A DNA stretch of 64,000 nt from CAZCEC01 sp964497615 (GTDB lineage: Bacteria > Chloroflexota > Anaerolineae > Anaerolineales > UBA6663). Where the stretch lies: NCBI GenBank assembly GCA_964497615.1, contig CAZCEC010000019.1:35605-99604 (forward strand). The letters are read 5' to 3'. Shown one piece after another: positions 16,168 to 25,199 of this stretch. A program made the position numbers and the translations under genes. The notes beneath the pieces were generated by a model. It worked only from the letters and a program-made list of their open reading frames with translations. It did no database searches and had not been told where the DNA came from. Numbering within the stretch: the stretch's first letter is position 1; every line of letters starts with the position of its first letter.

Positions 16168-17105
16168 GCCTCGGCCTCCTCGTTCACCAGGGTCAGGAAC
16201 ACCTCTTCCAGGCTGGCCTGGCCCTTGCGCACTTCCTCGACTTCGGCCCCGGCGCTCACCAGCTCCTTGACGATGGGGGCGGTCTCCACCTGCCCGCGCA
16301 GGTCCACCGCCAGCCGCCCGTTCACCACCTCCACCCCGGCCACCTCTGGCCGCGCCCGCAGCCGCGCCACCACCGCCTCCGAGAATCCGCGCCCGATGAT
16401 CTCCACTCGCGGCTTGCCGCCTTGCGCCCGCAGCTTGTCCGGGTGGCCCACCGCCAGCAGCCGCCCCTCACGGATCACCGCCACCTGCTGGCACAGCCGT
16501 TCGGCCTCGCCCAGGTTGTGGGTCGTCAGGAACACCGTCGCGCCCTCGCGCGCCACCAGCCGCGCCAGGTCGTCGCGCAAGGCCGCCGCCGCCACCGGGT
16601 CCAGCCCGGCCGTCGGCTCATCCAGGAACAGCAGTTGCGGCCGGTGCAGGATGGCGCGCGCCACGGCCAGCTTCTGCTTCATGCCGCGGCTCCACGTGCC
16701 CACGCTCTCCTTGCGCCGGTCCCACAGGTCAAAGTGCGTCAGCAGTTCCTGGATGCGCGCCGCGCGCTCGGCCTTGGGCAGGTGATACACCCGCCCGTAG
16801 AAGTCCAGGTTGTCCTCGGCGCTCAGCCGCTCGTACAGCCCGCTGTATTCCAGCAGCGCCCCCGCCCGTTCGCGGATCAGCCCGGCCTCCTGGCGCGTGT
16901 CGTAGCCCAGCACCCGCGCCTCGCCCGCTGTCGGTTCCAGCAGCCCCAGCAGCAGCCGGATGGTCGTCGTCTTCCCCGACCCATTCGGCCCCAGGAAGCC
17001 GAACACGATGCCGCTCGGCACCGCCAGGTCCAGCCCATCCACCGCGTGGACCGCGCCAAACGTGCGCGTCAGCTTCGTACTCTCAATCGCCGTTGCACCG
17101 CGCAT
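16164..17105 (-). CDS. ABC-2 transporter ATP-binding protein
   Basis: 313 residues. Walker A is GPNGSGKT at 39-46, the signature is WSRGMKQKL (Trp instead of Leu/Ile in the first place), Walker B is LLFLDEPTAGLDP, and the switch His is in FLTTHNLGEAERL. The C-terminal ~90 residues are the extra domain common in export ATPases of this class (DrrA/NatA type). GGAAGGG precedes the ATG. It energises the permease encoded next to it. Confidence 0.95.
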   Translation of the reverse strand: MRGATAIESTKLTRTFGAVHAVDGLDLAVPSGIVFGFLGPNGSGKTTTIRLLLGLLEPTAGEARVLGYDTRQEAGLIRERAGALLEYSGLYERLSAEDNLDFYGRVYHLPKAERAARIQELLTHFDLWDRRKESVGTWSRGMKQKLAVARAILHRPQLLFLDEPTAGLDPVAAAALRDDLARLVAREGATVFLTTHNLGEAERLCQQVAVIREGRLLAVGHPDKLRAQGGKPRVEIIGRGFSEAVVARLRARPEVAGVEVVNGRLAVDLRGQVETAPIVKELVSAGAEVEEVRKGQASLEEVFLTLVNEEAEA

Positions 17106-17159
17106 ATCACGCCCTTCCTGGCTTGCCTCCAGCCTATCGCCTTCTGCCTTCCGCTAATC

Positions 17160-17262
17160 CTTCACCGCTGAGTTCGCTGAGAACGCGGAGAAAGGCCTTA
17201 ATACGGTGGTCAGGCGTTGAAGACGCCTTCGTCCTTCGTCGTCCGTCGCCCTTCATCCTTCA
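17160..17262. repeat. Two word repeats between the ABC gene and the methyltransferase
   Basis: 17160-17196 reads as a CACCGCTGAG/GCTGAGAACGCGGAGAAAGG word, the reverse complement of the type at 18296-18332 and 46611-46651. 17217-17262 is the CCTTCGTCCTTCGTCGTCCGTC type found at 42715-42755 and inside dnaE2. Both lie beyond the methyltransferase stop and before the ABC start, where no gene is seen. Confidence 0.65.
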
Positions 17263-18230
17263 CAACTCATCCTTACCATCACCGCCTTCAACCTCGTCCC
17301 CTCCTCGCCCCCCGGCGGAAAGTCTACCTCCGGTGGTCCCAGCACCGGCCCCAGGCTGTGCGGCCTGTCCCCCAGCCCGCGCCGGATCTGTGCCAGGAAG
17401 CCGCGCTCGCTCAGCCCGCGGCTGTTGGCGCAGGCCAGCAGCGCGCCCCCCGGCCCCACCACCGGCGCCGCTAACTTTACCAGATCGGCATAGTCGCGTT
17501 CCACGGCGAACCGAGTCTGGCGCGTGGTGGCGTAGCTGGGCGGGTCCAGGATCACCAGGTCGAAGCGCTGCCCCGCCCGGCCAAAGCGCCGTAGCCAGTC
17601 GAATACGTCCCCAAAGATGAAGTCCGTGCGGACCGTGTCCAGCCCGTTGCGGGCGTAGTTCTCCTTGCCCCAGTCCAGGTAGCGCTTGGATACATCCAAG
17701 TTCGCCACCCGCGCTGCGCCGCCGCTGAGCCCGGCTACCCCAAACCCGCAGGTGTAGGCAAAGCAGTTCAGCACCGTCCGTCCGGCCGCCTCGGCCCACA
17801 CCCTCGCCCGCTGCTCGCGCATGTCCAGGAACAACCCGGTGCTCAGTCCCTCGCCCGGCCGGATGACGTATTTCAACCCGTGCTCCAGGGCCTCTACTTC
17901 CTCTACGTTTGTGCCTAGCAGCGGTTTCGCCGGGGCCAGGGCGCGCCGTTCCGCGTCTTCCAGCTTGCTCGCCTCGGTGGGCCGCTGCTTGACGTACACC
18001 GCCCGCGCGCCCGCCAGTTCGGCCAGGGCCTCCAGCAGGCGGGTGGGGGGCTGGGCCTGCCGCCCCGCGGCGTACAGGCTCGCCACCAGCACGTCCGCAA
18101 AGCGGTCCACCGTCAGCCCGGGCAGCCCATCCCCCGCGCCGTTGATCAGGCGGTAGGCGTTGGTCGTCGCGTCCGCGTGCAGCGGCGCCCGCCGGTCCCA
18201 CGCCGCCCGCAGCCGGCCCTCTAGGTTCAT
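17253..18230 (-). CDS. Class I SAM-dependent methyltransferase, RlmI-like (23S rRNA m5C)
   Basis: 325 residues from ATG 18230 (MNLEGRLRAAWDRRAPLHAD). The N-terminal part (TNAYRLINGAGDGLPGLTVD, RFADVLVASLYA) is the PUA/EEHEE region of RlmI/YccW-type enzymes. The C-terminal Rossmann domain has VLNCFAYTCGFGVAGLSGGA (SAM loop), NLDVSKRYLDWGKENYARNG, and the catalytic LDPPSY motif. The family methylates cytosine C5 in 23S rRNA. The N-terminus is shorter than in E. coli RlmI, so the PUA domain may be missing. It stands alone. Confidence 0.88.
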   Translation of the reverse strand: MNLEGRLRAAWDRRAPLHADATTNAYRLINGAGDGLPGLTVDRFADVLVASLYAAGRQAQPPTRLLEALAELAGARAVYVKQRPTEASKLEDAERRALAPAKPLLGTNVEEVEALEHGLKYVIRPGEGLSTGLFLDMREQRARVWAEAAGRTVLNCFAYTCGFGVAGLSGGAARVANLDVSKRYLDWGKENYARNGLDTVRTDFIFGDVFDWLRRFGRAGQRFDLVILDPPSYATTRQTRFAVERDYADLVKLAAPVVGPGGALLACANSRGLSERGFLAQIRRGLGDRPHSLGPVLGPPEVDFPPGGEEGTRLKAVMVRMSCEG

Positions 18231-18295
18231 GCCAGGGTTGTAACCCAATCGCCTGCGCCCTGCAACTGGGGTGTTCGAGACGCCGCCTCTCGTTT

Positions 18296-18332
18296 TTCTC
18301 TGCGTACTCCGTGTGCTCAGCGGTGAGTGCTT
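18296..18332. repeat. TCTCTGCGTACTCCGTGTGC-type word repeat
   Basis: A copy of the widespread CTCTGCG/CTCCGTG/CTCAGCGGTGA word family, also at 17160-17196 (reverse) and 46611-46651. It lies in the 200-base gap between ppdK and the methyltransferase. Confidence 0.65.
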
Positions 18333-18344
18333 TCTAGAGAAACA

Positions 18345-18380
18345 CGAAGGGCGAAGCTCGTCTCCGTGCTTCGCCCTTCG
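18345..18380 (-). terminator. Hairpin after ppdK
   Basis: A perfect 13-bp inverted repeat (18345-18357 and 18368-18380) with a 10-base loop lies 50 bases beyond the ppdK stop. On the minus strand it is followed by TGTTTCTCT, a weak T-rich tail. It probably terminates ppdK transcription, although the arm words (CGAAGGGCGAAG) also resemble the local repeat families. Confidence 0.6.
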
Positions 18381-18430
18381 CCGCTTCAGGTGTACCCCGG
18401 ATGGGTGTCGCTTCTACGTGCCGTGCCGGT

Positions 18431-21397
18431 TCAGTTGGTTGGGCGGCTGTTTGACTTCAGCGCCGCGTGCGCCGCCGCCAGCCGCGCCACCGGGATGCGG
18501 AACGGCGAGCAGCTTACGTAGTTCAGCCCAACGCGATGGCAGAAGTCGATCGACTTAGGATCGCCGCCGTGCTCGCCGCACACGCCGATCTCCAGGTCGG
18601 GCCGCGTCTGCCGGCCCAGCTTCACCGCCATCTCCATCAGCTTGCCGATGCCGCGCTCGTCAATGCTGGCGAACGGGTTCTCCGGCAGGATGCCCTTCTC
18701 CAGGTATTCCATCAGAAAGCCGCTCTCGGCGTCGTCGCGCGAGATGCCGAACGTGGTCTGGGTCAGGTCGTTCGTCCCGAACGAGAAGAATTGCGCATGG
18801 TCGGCGACCTGATCGGCCGTCAGCGCCGCGCGCGGGATTTCGATCATCGTGCCGAACTGGTACTTGATCTTGCGGCCCTGCTCGGCCATCACCTTGAGCG
18901 CCTCGGCCTCCAGGATTTCTTCTTCGATCCGCAGTTCGTTGGAGTGCGCCGTCAGCGGGATCATGATCTTCGGGTAGACCTTCAACCCTTCGCCAGCCAC
19001 CTGGCAGGCCGCCTCGAAGATGGCCCGCACCTGCATCTTCACCAGCCCCGGCAGGTGAATGCCCAGCCGCACCCCGCGCATCCCCAGCATCGGGTTGGCC
19101 TCGCGCATGGACTGGACCGCATTGAGCATCTGGCGGCGCTCTTCCAGCCGCGTGCTCAGGGTCTTGATCTCGCCCAGGGCGAACTCGCGCCGCGCCTCGG
19201 CCTCGGCCAGGTCCTGCGTTTGCTGTTCGCGGGTGGGCAGCGAGCCGCGCACGGCCGGGTCGGCCGCCACCGTGCGGATGGCTTCGATGGTGTCCAGCAT
19301 CTCGTGCCGCCGGGCCAGCATCCGGCCGATGGCTTCGACCTCGGTCTTCCGGCCTTGCACCCGCAGGTCCAGCTCGGTCACCTCGCGCAGCAGGTCGTCG
19401 TGGCTGGGCAGGAACTCGTGCAGCGGCGGGTCAATCAGCCGGATGGTTACTGGCAGCCCGTCCATCGCCCGGAACAGGCCCTCGAAGTCGGCCCGCTGGA
19501 ACGGCAGCAGCTTCGCCAGCGGCACGGCCCGCTCCGCGTCGGTCTTGGCCAGGATCATCTCCTGCACCAGGGGCAGGCGCTCGGTCTCGAAGAACATGTG
19601 CTCGGTGCGGCACAGCCCAATGCCCTCCGCCCCGTAGCCGCGGGCGCGCTCGGCGTCGCGCGGATAGTCGGCGTTGGCCCACACCCCCAGGTCGCGGAAC
19701 CCGTCGGCCCAGCTCAGCAGCTTGAGCAGGTACGGGTCGTTGAAGTCGGGCAGGGCGGTCTTGATCTCGCCCGCGTACACCTCGCCGGTGGTGCCGTCAA
19801 TCGAGACGACGTCGCCCTCGCGGAACACGCGCCCGTCCACGCTGAACCGGCGGCCCTCCACGTCCACTTCCATCTCGGCCACGCCCACCACGGCGGGCTT
19901 GCCGAACTGCCGCGCCACCAGGGCGGCGTGGCTGGTGCGCCCGCCGCGGCTGGTGACGATGCCCCTGGCGGCCAGCATGCCGTGCACGTCATCCGGCTTG
20001 GTCTCGGGCCGCACCATGATGACGTCTTTCTTCTCCTCCTTGGCCATGCGCTCGGCGGTGTCGGCGTCGAACGCTAACTGCCCAAAGGCTGCGCCGGGGG
20101 AGACGTTCAGCCCGGTGGCGATGCGGTCGCCGCGCACCTCGGCCGCCTTCTTCTCGCCGGGATCGAACTGCGGGTGCAGGAAGAAGTCCACATGGTCAGG
20201 CTTGACGCGCAGCACCGCCTCCTGGCGGGTGATCAGGCGCTCGGTCGCCAGGTCCACCGCGATGCGCACCGCCGCCTGCGCCGTGCGCTTGGCATCGCGG
20301 GTCTGGAGCATCCACAGCTTGCCGCGCTCGACGGTGAACTCCACGTCCTGCACTTCGCGGTAGTGCTTCTCTAGCTTGCGGCAGATGCGCTCGAACTGGG
20401 CGTAAATCTTGGGCATCTCCGTCTTCAGCGCGGAGATGGGCTTGGTGGCGCGGGTGCCGGCCACCACGTCCTCGCCCTGCGCGTTGGTCAGGTAGTCGCC
20501 CTCGATCTCCTTCTCGCCGGTGGAGACGTTGCGGGTCGTCACGACGCCCGTGCCCGAGCCGAGGCCCATGTTGCCGAACACCATCGTCATGATGTTGACG
20601 GCGGTGCCCAGGTCGTGGGCGATGCCGGCGGCGTTGCGGTAATCAATGGCGCGCTTGCCGTTCCAGCTCTTGAACACGGCCTCGGTCGCCAGCCGCATCT
20701 GCTCTAGCGGATCGTCCGGGAACTCCCGGCCCGTCTGCTTGAGCACGATCTCCTTGAACTCGGCGGTGATGGCGCGCAGGTCCGCGGCCGGCAGTTCGGC
20801 GTCGTTGCTCACCCCGCGGTGCGCGCGGTAGGCCGCGAGCACTTCCTCAAACGGCTCGTCGGCCACGCCCAGCACCACGCTGCCGTACATCTGCACCAGC
20901 CGGCGGTAGGCGTCGAACACAAACCGCTCGTCGCCCGTCAGCGCGATCATGCCCTGCGCCGTCGCGTCGTTCAGCCCGATGTTGAGCACCGTGTCCATCA
21001 TGCCCGGCATCGAGAACTTGGCCCCCGACCGGCACGAGACCAGCAGCGGGTTCTCGGCGCTGCCAAACGTCTTGCCGGTGGCCTGCTCGGTTTCCTTGAG
21101 CGCTTCCAACGCCTGCTCCCACAGCCCGGCGGGGAACTTCTGGCCCGCGGCCAGGTAGGCGTTGCAGGCGGCGGTGGTGATGATGAAACCCGGCGGCACC
21201 GGCAGCCCGATGCGCGTCATCTCGGCCAGGTTGGCGCCCTTGCCGCCCAGCAAGTCGCGCATCTGCGCGCTGCCCTCGGAAAACAGGTATACCCACTTCG
21301 CGGCGGCGGGCCGTTTGGCGCGGCCGTTGGCGGCCTTCTTCGCGGCGTGCCCGTTGGTGTGGCGGATCGGCGTCTTCTTAACAGCGGTCTTAGGCAT
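18431..21397 (-). CDS. ppdK: Pyruvate, phosphate dikinase
   Basis: 988 residues. The enzyme interconverts pyruvate, ATP and Pi with PEP, AMP and PPi, joining glycolysis and gluconeogenesis. The N-terminal ATP-grasp half has KGANLAEMTRIGLPVPPGFI and SCRSGAKFSMPGMMDTVLNI. The phosphohistidine is in GGRTSHAALVARQFGKPAVV (His near 490). The C-terminal barrel ends with catalytic Cys near 938 in GVCGEHGGDP and the family tail CSPFRIPVARLAAAHAAL. Residues 1-34 are an extra Lys/Ala/Arg-rich extension not needed for the fold. A regulatory element lies 30-75 bases upstream and a hairpin follows the stop. Confidence 0.98.
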   Translation of the reverse strand: MPKTAVKKTPIRHTNGHAAKKAANGRAKRPAAAKWVYLFSEGSAQMRDLLGGKGANLAEMTRIGLPVPPGFIITTAACNAYLAAGQKFPAGLWEQALEALKETEQATGKTFGSAENPLLVSCRSGAKFSMPGMMDTVLNIGLNDATAQGMIALTGDERFVFDAYRRLVQMYGSVVLGVADEPFEEVLAAYRAHRGVSNDAELPAADLRAITAEFKEIVLKQTGREFPDDPLEQMRLATEAVFKSWNGKRAIDYRNAAGIAHDLGTAVNIMTMVFGNMGLGSGTGVVTTRNVSTGEKEIEGDYLTNAQGEDVVAGTRATKPISALKTEMPKIYAQFERICRKLEKHYREVQDVEFTVERGKLWMLQTRDAKRTAQAAVRIAVDLATERLITRQEAVLRVKPDHVDFFLHPQFDPGEKKAAEVRGDRIATGLNVSPGAAFGQLAFDADTAERMAKEEKKDVIMVRPETKPDDVHGMLAARGIVTSRGGRTSHAALVARQFGKPAVVGVAEMEVDVEGRRFSVDGRVFREGDVVSIDGTTGEVYAGEIKTALPDFNDPYLLKLLSWADGFRDLGVWANADYPRDAERARGYGAEGIGLCRTEHMFFETERLPLVQEMILAKTDAERAVPLAKLLPFQRADFEGLFRAMDGLPVTIRLIDPPLHEFLPSHDDLLREVTELDLRVQGRKTEVEAIGRMLARRHEMLDTIEAIRTVAADPAVRGSLPTREQQTQDLAEAEARREFALGEIKTLSTRLEERRQMLNAVQSMREANPMLGMRGVRLGIHLPGLVKMQVRAIFEAACQVAGEGLKVYPKIMIPLTAHSNELRIEEEILEAEALKVMAEQGRKIKYQFGTMIEIPRAALTADQVADHAQFFSFGTNDLTQTTFGISRDDAESGFLMEYLEKGILPENPFASIDERGIGKLMEMAVKLGRQTRPDLEIGVCGEHGGDPKSIDFCHRVGLNYVSCSPFRIPVARLAAAHAALKSNSRPTN

Positions 21398-21429
21398 GGT
21401 CGTCTCCCTGACGGTAATGGATCACCGTA

Positions 21430-21472
21430 AGCCTAATCGGTGGGAGGCGCTCTCCGTAGTGCCGTTTATCAC
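21430..21472 (-). promoter_or_regulatory. ppdK upstream element GTGATAAACGGCACTAC-N20-TAGGCT
   Basis: On the ppdK strand the 17-base block (21472-21456) is followed after 20 bases by TAGGCT (21435-21430). The same block, GTGAYAWACNGCACT, precedes the CBS gene and a UspA gene at the same distance from a TA-x-x-x-T hexamer. GTG-N8-CAC is an imperfect inverted repeat, as expected for a dimeric activator placed upstream of a -10 box. Confidence 0.62.
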
Positions 21473-22155
21473 CCTGGCCGCGGGCTATGTGTCACGGATT
21501 GGACAGGATTGGGGGGAATTGCACTGGGGGAGCCCCGGCCGCACACCCGGCACAGTCCGCGCCGCCGGAAGTAGTAGCCCAGCGCCGCCACCGCCAGCGC
21601 CACGCCCCAGACCGGAAACAGCAGGGTGGGGCCAACGACGATCCACAGGTTTTGCTCGCTGGCCGGCGGCATGACCGCTGACCAGGTAGCCGAGGAGTAC
21701 GGTGTAACGCTGGAGGACGTGCGGGCGGCGCTGGCTATGTCTCCGCGCGACGCCGCAGCAGGTGAAAGGCTCCGGCGACTGCCATGACGGAGCCGGTGAA
21801 GTACGTAGTAAGAGATCGGCCCGGAAAGCGTGGCAAGCAGCAACGGCAAGCGAAGGTGAAACGTGAATACCAGTGGAACATAGACAACCGCCAAAACGCC
21901 GACGATCAGGTAGACCAGACCGACGAGTCGGTGCGCGGCGGAGCGCGTGACCAGCCAATACGCGAAAGACAGCACGATCGCGGCGGCCGAGAGACTGATC
22001 AGCGTTCCCGACCACATGTATGGCAGCAATTCAAAGGTCTGTTGCGCGTAGAGGCGCCAGCGATGCAGGGCAGCATCCAGGCCATAGGCACAGACGAGCA
22101 GGGCGATCAGCGCCAGGATCGCAATCGTGTTATCTCGAAGGCCACGTGATTGCAT
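21469..22155 (-). CDS. Membrane protein of unknown function with C-terminal CxxC
   Basis: 228 residues from ATG 22155 (MQSRGLRDNTIAILALIALL); GGAAGGA precedes it. A much longer upstream extension overlaps the next gene and was rejected. About five hydrophobic helices are visible, and the C-terminus after the last helix has YYFRRRGLCRVCGRG, a single CxxC that could be half of a zinc site. No family is recognised. It sits between a second small membrane gene (33 bases upstream) and ppdK. Confidence 0.65.
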   Translation of the reverse strand: MQSRGLRDNTIAILALIALLVCAYGLDAALHRWRLYAQQTFELLPYMWSGTLISLSAAAIVLSFAYWLVTRSAAHRLVGLVYLIVGVLAVVYVPLVFTFHLRLPLLLATLSGPISYYVLHRLRHGSRRSLSPAAASRGDIASAARTSSSVTPYSSATWSAVMPPASEQNLWIVVGPTLLFPVWGVALAVAALGYYFRRRGLCRVCGRGSPSAIPPNPVQSVTHSPRPG

Positions 22156-22187
22156 AGCCGCACGTCCTTCCAATCCGGCCACCCTGG

Positions 22188-22724
22188 TCAGTGCGGCGTA
22201 GGGGCGGTCCTCCGCACGTGGCCGACCACCCACAACACCACCCCCAATATCGCCGCGAGTGCCAACGCGGCATAGCCAAACGGGTTCCACGCCATCAGCG
22301 CGCCCACCACCAGCAGGACCACCACGCCCGCCCACGCGCCCCACAACCACCGCCGCTCGCCGCTGGCCTGCCAATGCACGATGCCCACCGGCGCCGCCAG
22401 CGCGCCCGTCGCGGCGATGTACACGATGCCCCAACCGAAGATGAGCAGCCCGCCCGCGATCAGGTGCAGCGCCAGCCCAATCCACGCCATCAGCAGCCAC
22501 TCGTCGCGGATCAGCCCCACCGCCACCACCAGCAGCGCGAACACGGAATACAGCGCGGGCAAGTAGCGAACGTAGATGATCTGTGGCGGGGGCAAGGCGT
22601 CGCCGGCCTGCCCCTCGGCATACACCGGGTTAGGCTGGCCGACGACGAGGAGATACACGGCCCATGCCAATAGGGCCGCGATGATGAGAAAGGCAAGGAT
22701 GCGCGCGCCGCGCTTGAGACTCAA
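22188..22724 (-). CDS. Membrane protein of unknown function
   Basis: 178 residues from TTG 22724, with GAGGGG shortly upstream. It has about five helices (ILAFLIIAALLAWAVYLLVV, LYSVFALLVVAVGLI, LALHLIAGGLLIFGWGIVYI and others) and a short extracytoplasmic loop PNPVYAEGQAGDALPPPQ. No function is recognised. It begins 38 bases after the CoA-transferase stop on the same strand and may belong to that operon. Confidence 0.68.
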   Translation of the reverse strand: MSLKRGARILAFLIIAALLAWAVYLLVVGQPNPVYAEGQAGDALPPPQIIYVRYLPALYSVFALLVVAVGLIRDEWLLMAWIGLALHLIAGGLLIFGWGIVYIAATGALAAPVGIVHWQASGERRWLWGAWAGVVVLLVVGALMAWNPFGYAALALAAILGVVLWVVGHVRRTAPTPH

Positions 22725-22762
22725 GTTCCCCTCACGCCCTTTATGCCCCTCAGGCCCCCTTC

Positions 22763-24067
22763 CTACAGGTAGCTTAACTCCTTCGCCGCCGCCTCCAACT
22801 CCTCCCGGAACTCCGGCGCGGCGACGGCGATAAGAGCTTTGACACGCTGGGCAATCGTCTTCCCATACAGGCTGGCGATGCCGTGCTCTGTCACCACGTA
22901 GTGGACGTGGTTGCGCGTCGTCACCACGCCTGCGCCCGGCTTCAGCATCGCCACGATCTTGCTCAGGCGCGTGCCGTCCTTCTTGACCACCGTGCTGGGC
23001 AGGGCGATGACGGGCACGCCGCCCTTGGAGCGCGACGCCCCGTAAATAAAGTCCACCTGCCCGCCCACGCCGCTGTAAAAGCGCGGGCCGATGCTGTCGG
23101 AGCACACCTGCCCCGTGAGATCAACTTCGATGGCCGAGTTGATGGCCACCATGCGCTCGTTCTGCGCGATGACGAACGGGTCGTTGACGTAGTCGGTCGG
23201 GTGCAGTTCCACCAGCGGGTTGTCGTGGACGAAGTCGTACAGTTTTTGCGTCCCCAGCAGAAAGCCCGCGATCATCTTGCCGGGGTGCAGGGTCTTGCGC
23301 TCGCCGTTGATCACGCCCCGGTTCACCAGGTCAATCACGCCATCTGAGAACAGCTCGGTGTGCACGCCCAGGTCGCGCCGGTCTCCCAGGTGGCGCAGCA
23401 CCGCGTCGGGGATGCCGCCGATGCCGGTCTGGAGCGTCGCGCCGTCGGGGATCAGCTCCGCCACGTGCGCGCCGATGCGGTCGGTCACCTCGTCGGTGGA
23501 GCCCATGTGCATCTCCGGCAGGCGATAGTCCACCGGCACGATGGTATCCAGCTTGGACATGTGGATGAAGCTGTCGCCCAGGGTGCGGGGCATGTTGGGG
23601 TTCAGCTCCGCGATCACGCGCCTGGCCGACTGCGCCGCCGGCTTGGTGACGCCCACCTCCACCCCAAACGAGCAGAAGCCGTGCTCATCCGGCAGCGAGA
23701 TTTGCACCAGCGCCGTGTCCAGCGGCAGCCGCCCCGTGCGGAACAGCCCCGGTATCTCCGAGAGAAAACAGGGCGTAAAGTCCGCCCGCCCGTCGTTCAC
23801 CGCCGCGCGCACGTTGTCGCTGATGAACAGGGTGTTGACGCGCAGGTGGCCCCTCATCTCCGGGGCCACGTAGTCCGCTGCCCCCACCGTCAGCACCTGA
23901 CAGATTTCGACGTTGCGCAGTTCTGGCGCCCGCGCCACCAGGGCGCTTAGCACCTCGCGCGGCACCGAGCAGTTGCCGGTCAGGAACAGCCGTGTGTCCG
24001 ACTCGATCTGCGCCGCCGCCTCGGCCGGTGTCTTCACCCGGTCGGCATACATCTCCAGCCAGTTCAT
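22763..24067 (-). CDS. Acetyl-CoA hydrolase/CoA-transferase family protein (4-hydroxybutyrate CoA-transferase-like)
   Basis: 434 residues from ATG 24067, whose start overlaps the alanine dehydrogenase stop by four bases (ATGA). It has the family blocks GNCSVPREVLSALVARAPEL, DYRLPEMHMGSTDEV, QTGIGGIPDAVLRHLG, and the catalytic Glu in HTELFSDGVIDLVNRGV. The C-terminal half shows VNDPFVIAQNERMVAINSAI and VTEHGIASLYGKT. These enzymes move CoA between acetyl-CoA and another acid, in fermentation of succinate, butyrate or hydroxybutyrate. The coupling to alanine dehydrogenase points to amino-acid fermentation; the acid partner is not known. Confidence 0.92.
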   Translation of the reverse strand: MNWLEMYADRVKTPAEAAAQIESDTRLFLTGNCSVPREVLSALVARAPELRNVEICQVLTVGAADYVAPEMRGHLRVNTLFISDNVRAAVNDGRADFTPCFLSEIPGLFRTGRLPLDTALVQISLPDEHGFCSFGVEVGVTKPAAQSARRVIAELNPNMPRTLGDSFIHMSKLDTIVPVDYRLPEMHMGSTDEVTDRIGAHVAELIPDGATLQTGIGGIPDAVLRHLGDRRDLGVHTELFSDGVIDLVNRGVINGERKTLHPGKMIAGFLLGTQKLYDFVHDNPLVELHPTDYVNDPFVIAQNERMVAINSAIEVDLTGQVCSDSIGPRFYSGVGGQVDFIYGASRSKGGVPVIALPSTVVKKDGTRLSKIVAMLKPGAGVVTTRNHVHYVVTEHGIASLYGKTIAQRVKALIAVAAPEFREELEAAAKELSYL

Positions 24068-25122
24068 GGCCGCACCTGCCCCGCCACCGTCGCCACGCCC
24101 CGCGCCAGGGGCTGGCTGCGCTCGATGGCGGCCTCCACCCCCACCGCCGCGATAAGCTGGACCAGCGGCCAGGTGGCGTTGTTCAGGGCGTGGGTGGCCG
24201 TGCGCCCCAGCACGCCCGGCATGTTCGGCACGCAGTAGTGGGTCACGTGCTCGGCCACGAAGGTCGGGGCGCTGTGCGCCGTGAGCCGGCTGGTCTCCAC
24301 GCACCCGCCCTGGTCAATGGCCACGTCCAGGATCACCGAGCGCGGCCGCATCTCGGCCACCACCTCGCGCGGCACCACGATGGGCGTGCGCTGCCCCGGC
24401 ACCAGCACTGCCCCCACCAGCACATCCGCGAACCGCGCCGTCTTGCGCACGTTGAAGGCGTGGCTCACCATCGTCACCACCTGCGGCAGTTGCAGCGCCA
24501 GCCGCCCCAGCCGGTCCAGGTCGCGGTCCAGCACATACACGCTGGCCCCCAGCCCCAGGAAGGCCCGCGCGGCGTTGGCCCCCACCTCGCCCGCGCCCAG
24601 GATCACCACTTCTGCCGGCGGCACCCCCGGCACCCCGCCCAGCAGGATGCCCTTGCCCCCCCGGTCGTTGCGGAGCAGCCCGGCGGCGATGTTGGCCGAC
24701 ATCCGTCCCGCGATCTGGCTCATCGTCCGCAGCACGGGCAGCGAACCGTCCCCTGCCTGCACCTGCTCGTAGGCGATGGCCGTCACCTTGTGGCGCTGTA
24801 AGGCCTCCAGGTTGTCGGGTGAGGCCGAGGCCAGGTGCCAGAAGGCCATCACCGTCTGCCCGTCCCGCAGCCAGGCCAGCTCGCCGCTGGTGGGGCGCGT
24901 CACCTTCACCACCAGGTCGGCGCGCCCATAGGCCTCCTCGCCGGAATAGACCAGCGCCGCTCCGGCCCGCGCGTAGTCCTCATCGGCGAAGCCCGCCCCC
25001 AGCCCCGCGCCCGCCTCCACGTAGCAGCGGTGCCCGTCGGCCGTCAGCAGTTCCACGCCCGCCGGGGTCAGCCCCACGCGGTGCTCGTTCGAGCGGCGCT
25101 CTTTTGGTATGCCCAAGTGCAT
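24064..25122 (-). CDS. ald: Alanine dehydrogenase
   Basis: 352 residues from ATG 25122 (MHLGIPKERRSNEHRVGLTP), the canonical start of the family; an upstream extension reads through a hairpin and was dropped. The N-terminal domain carries the substrate Arg/Lys region (VKVTRPTSGELAWLRDG). The NAD Rossmann motif is VVILGAGEVGANAARAFLGL. AHSAPTFVAEHVTHYCVPNM and PGVLGRTATHALNNATW are the typical C-terminal blocks. It catalyses L-alanine + NAD+ to pyruvate + NH3 + NADH and is hexameric in other bacteria. Pyruvate can then feed NifJ or PpdK. Confidence 0.94.
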   Translation of the reverse strand: MHLGIPKERRSNEHRVGLTPAGVELLTADGHRCYVEAGAGLGAGFADEDYARAGAALVYSGEEAYGRADLVVKVTRPTSGELAWLRDGQTVMAFWHLASASPDNLEALQRHKVTAIAYEQVQAGDGSLPVLRTMSQIAGRMSANIAAGLLRNDRGGKGILLGGVPGVPPAEVVILGAGEVGANAARAFLGLGASVYVLDRDLDRLGRLALQLPQVVTMVSHAFNVRKTARFADVLVGAVLVPGQRTPIVVPREVVAEMRPRSVILDVAIDQGGCVETSRLTAHSAPTFVAEHVTHYCVPNMPGVLGRTATHALNNATWPLVQLIAAVGVEAAIERSQPLARGVATVAGQVRP

Positions 25123-25140
25123 AGTTGCTGCTCCCTGTGT

Positions 25141-25184
25141 GGGGGTATGGGAGGGCGGGCGTATCCCTGCCCTCCCATACCCCC
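25141..25184 (-). terminator. Strong hairpin between the DsbA-like gene and ald
   Basis: Bases 25141-25156 and 25169-25184 are a perfect 16-bp inverted repeat with a 12-base loop, 16 bases beyond the stop of the DsbA-like gene and 19 bases before the ald start. It probably terminates the upstream transcript or regulates ald translation. No T-run follows. Confidence 0.65.
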
Positions 25185-25199
25185 GCACTCCCACACGGT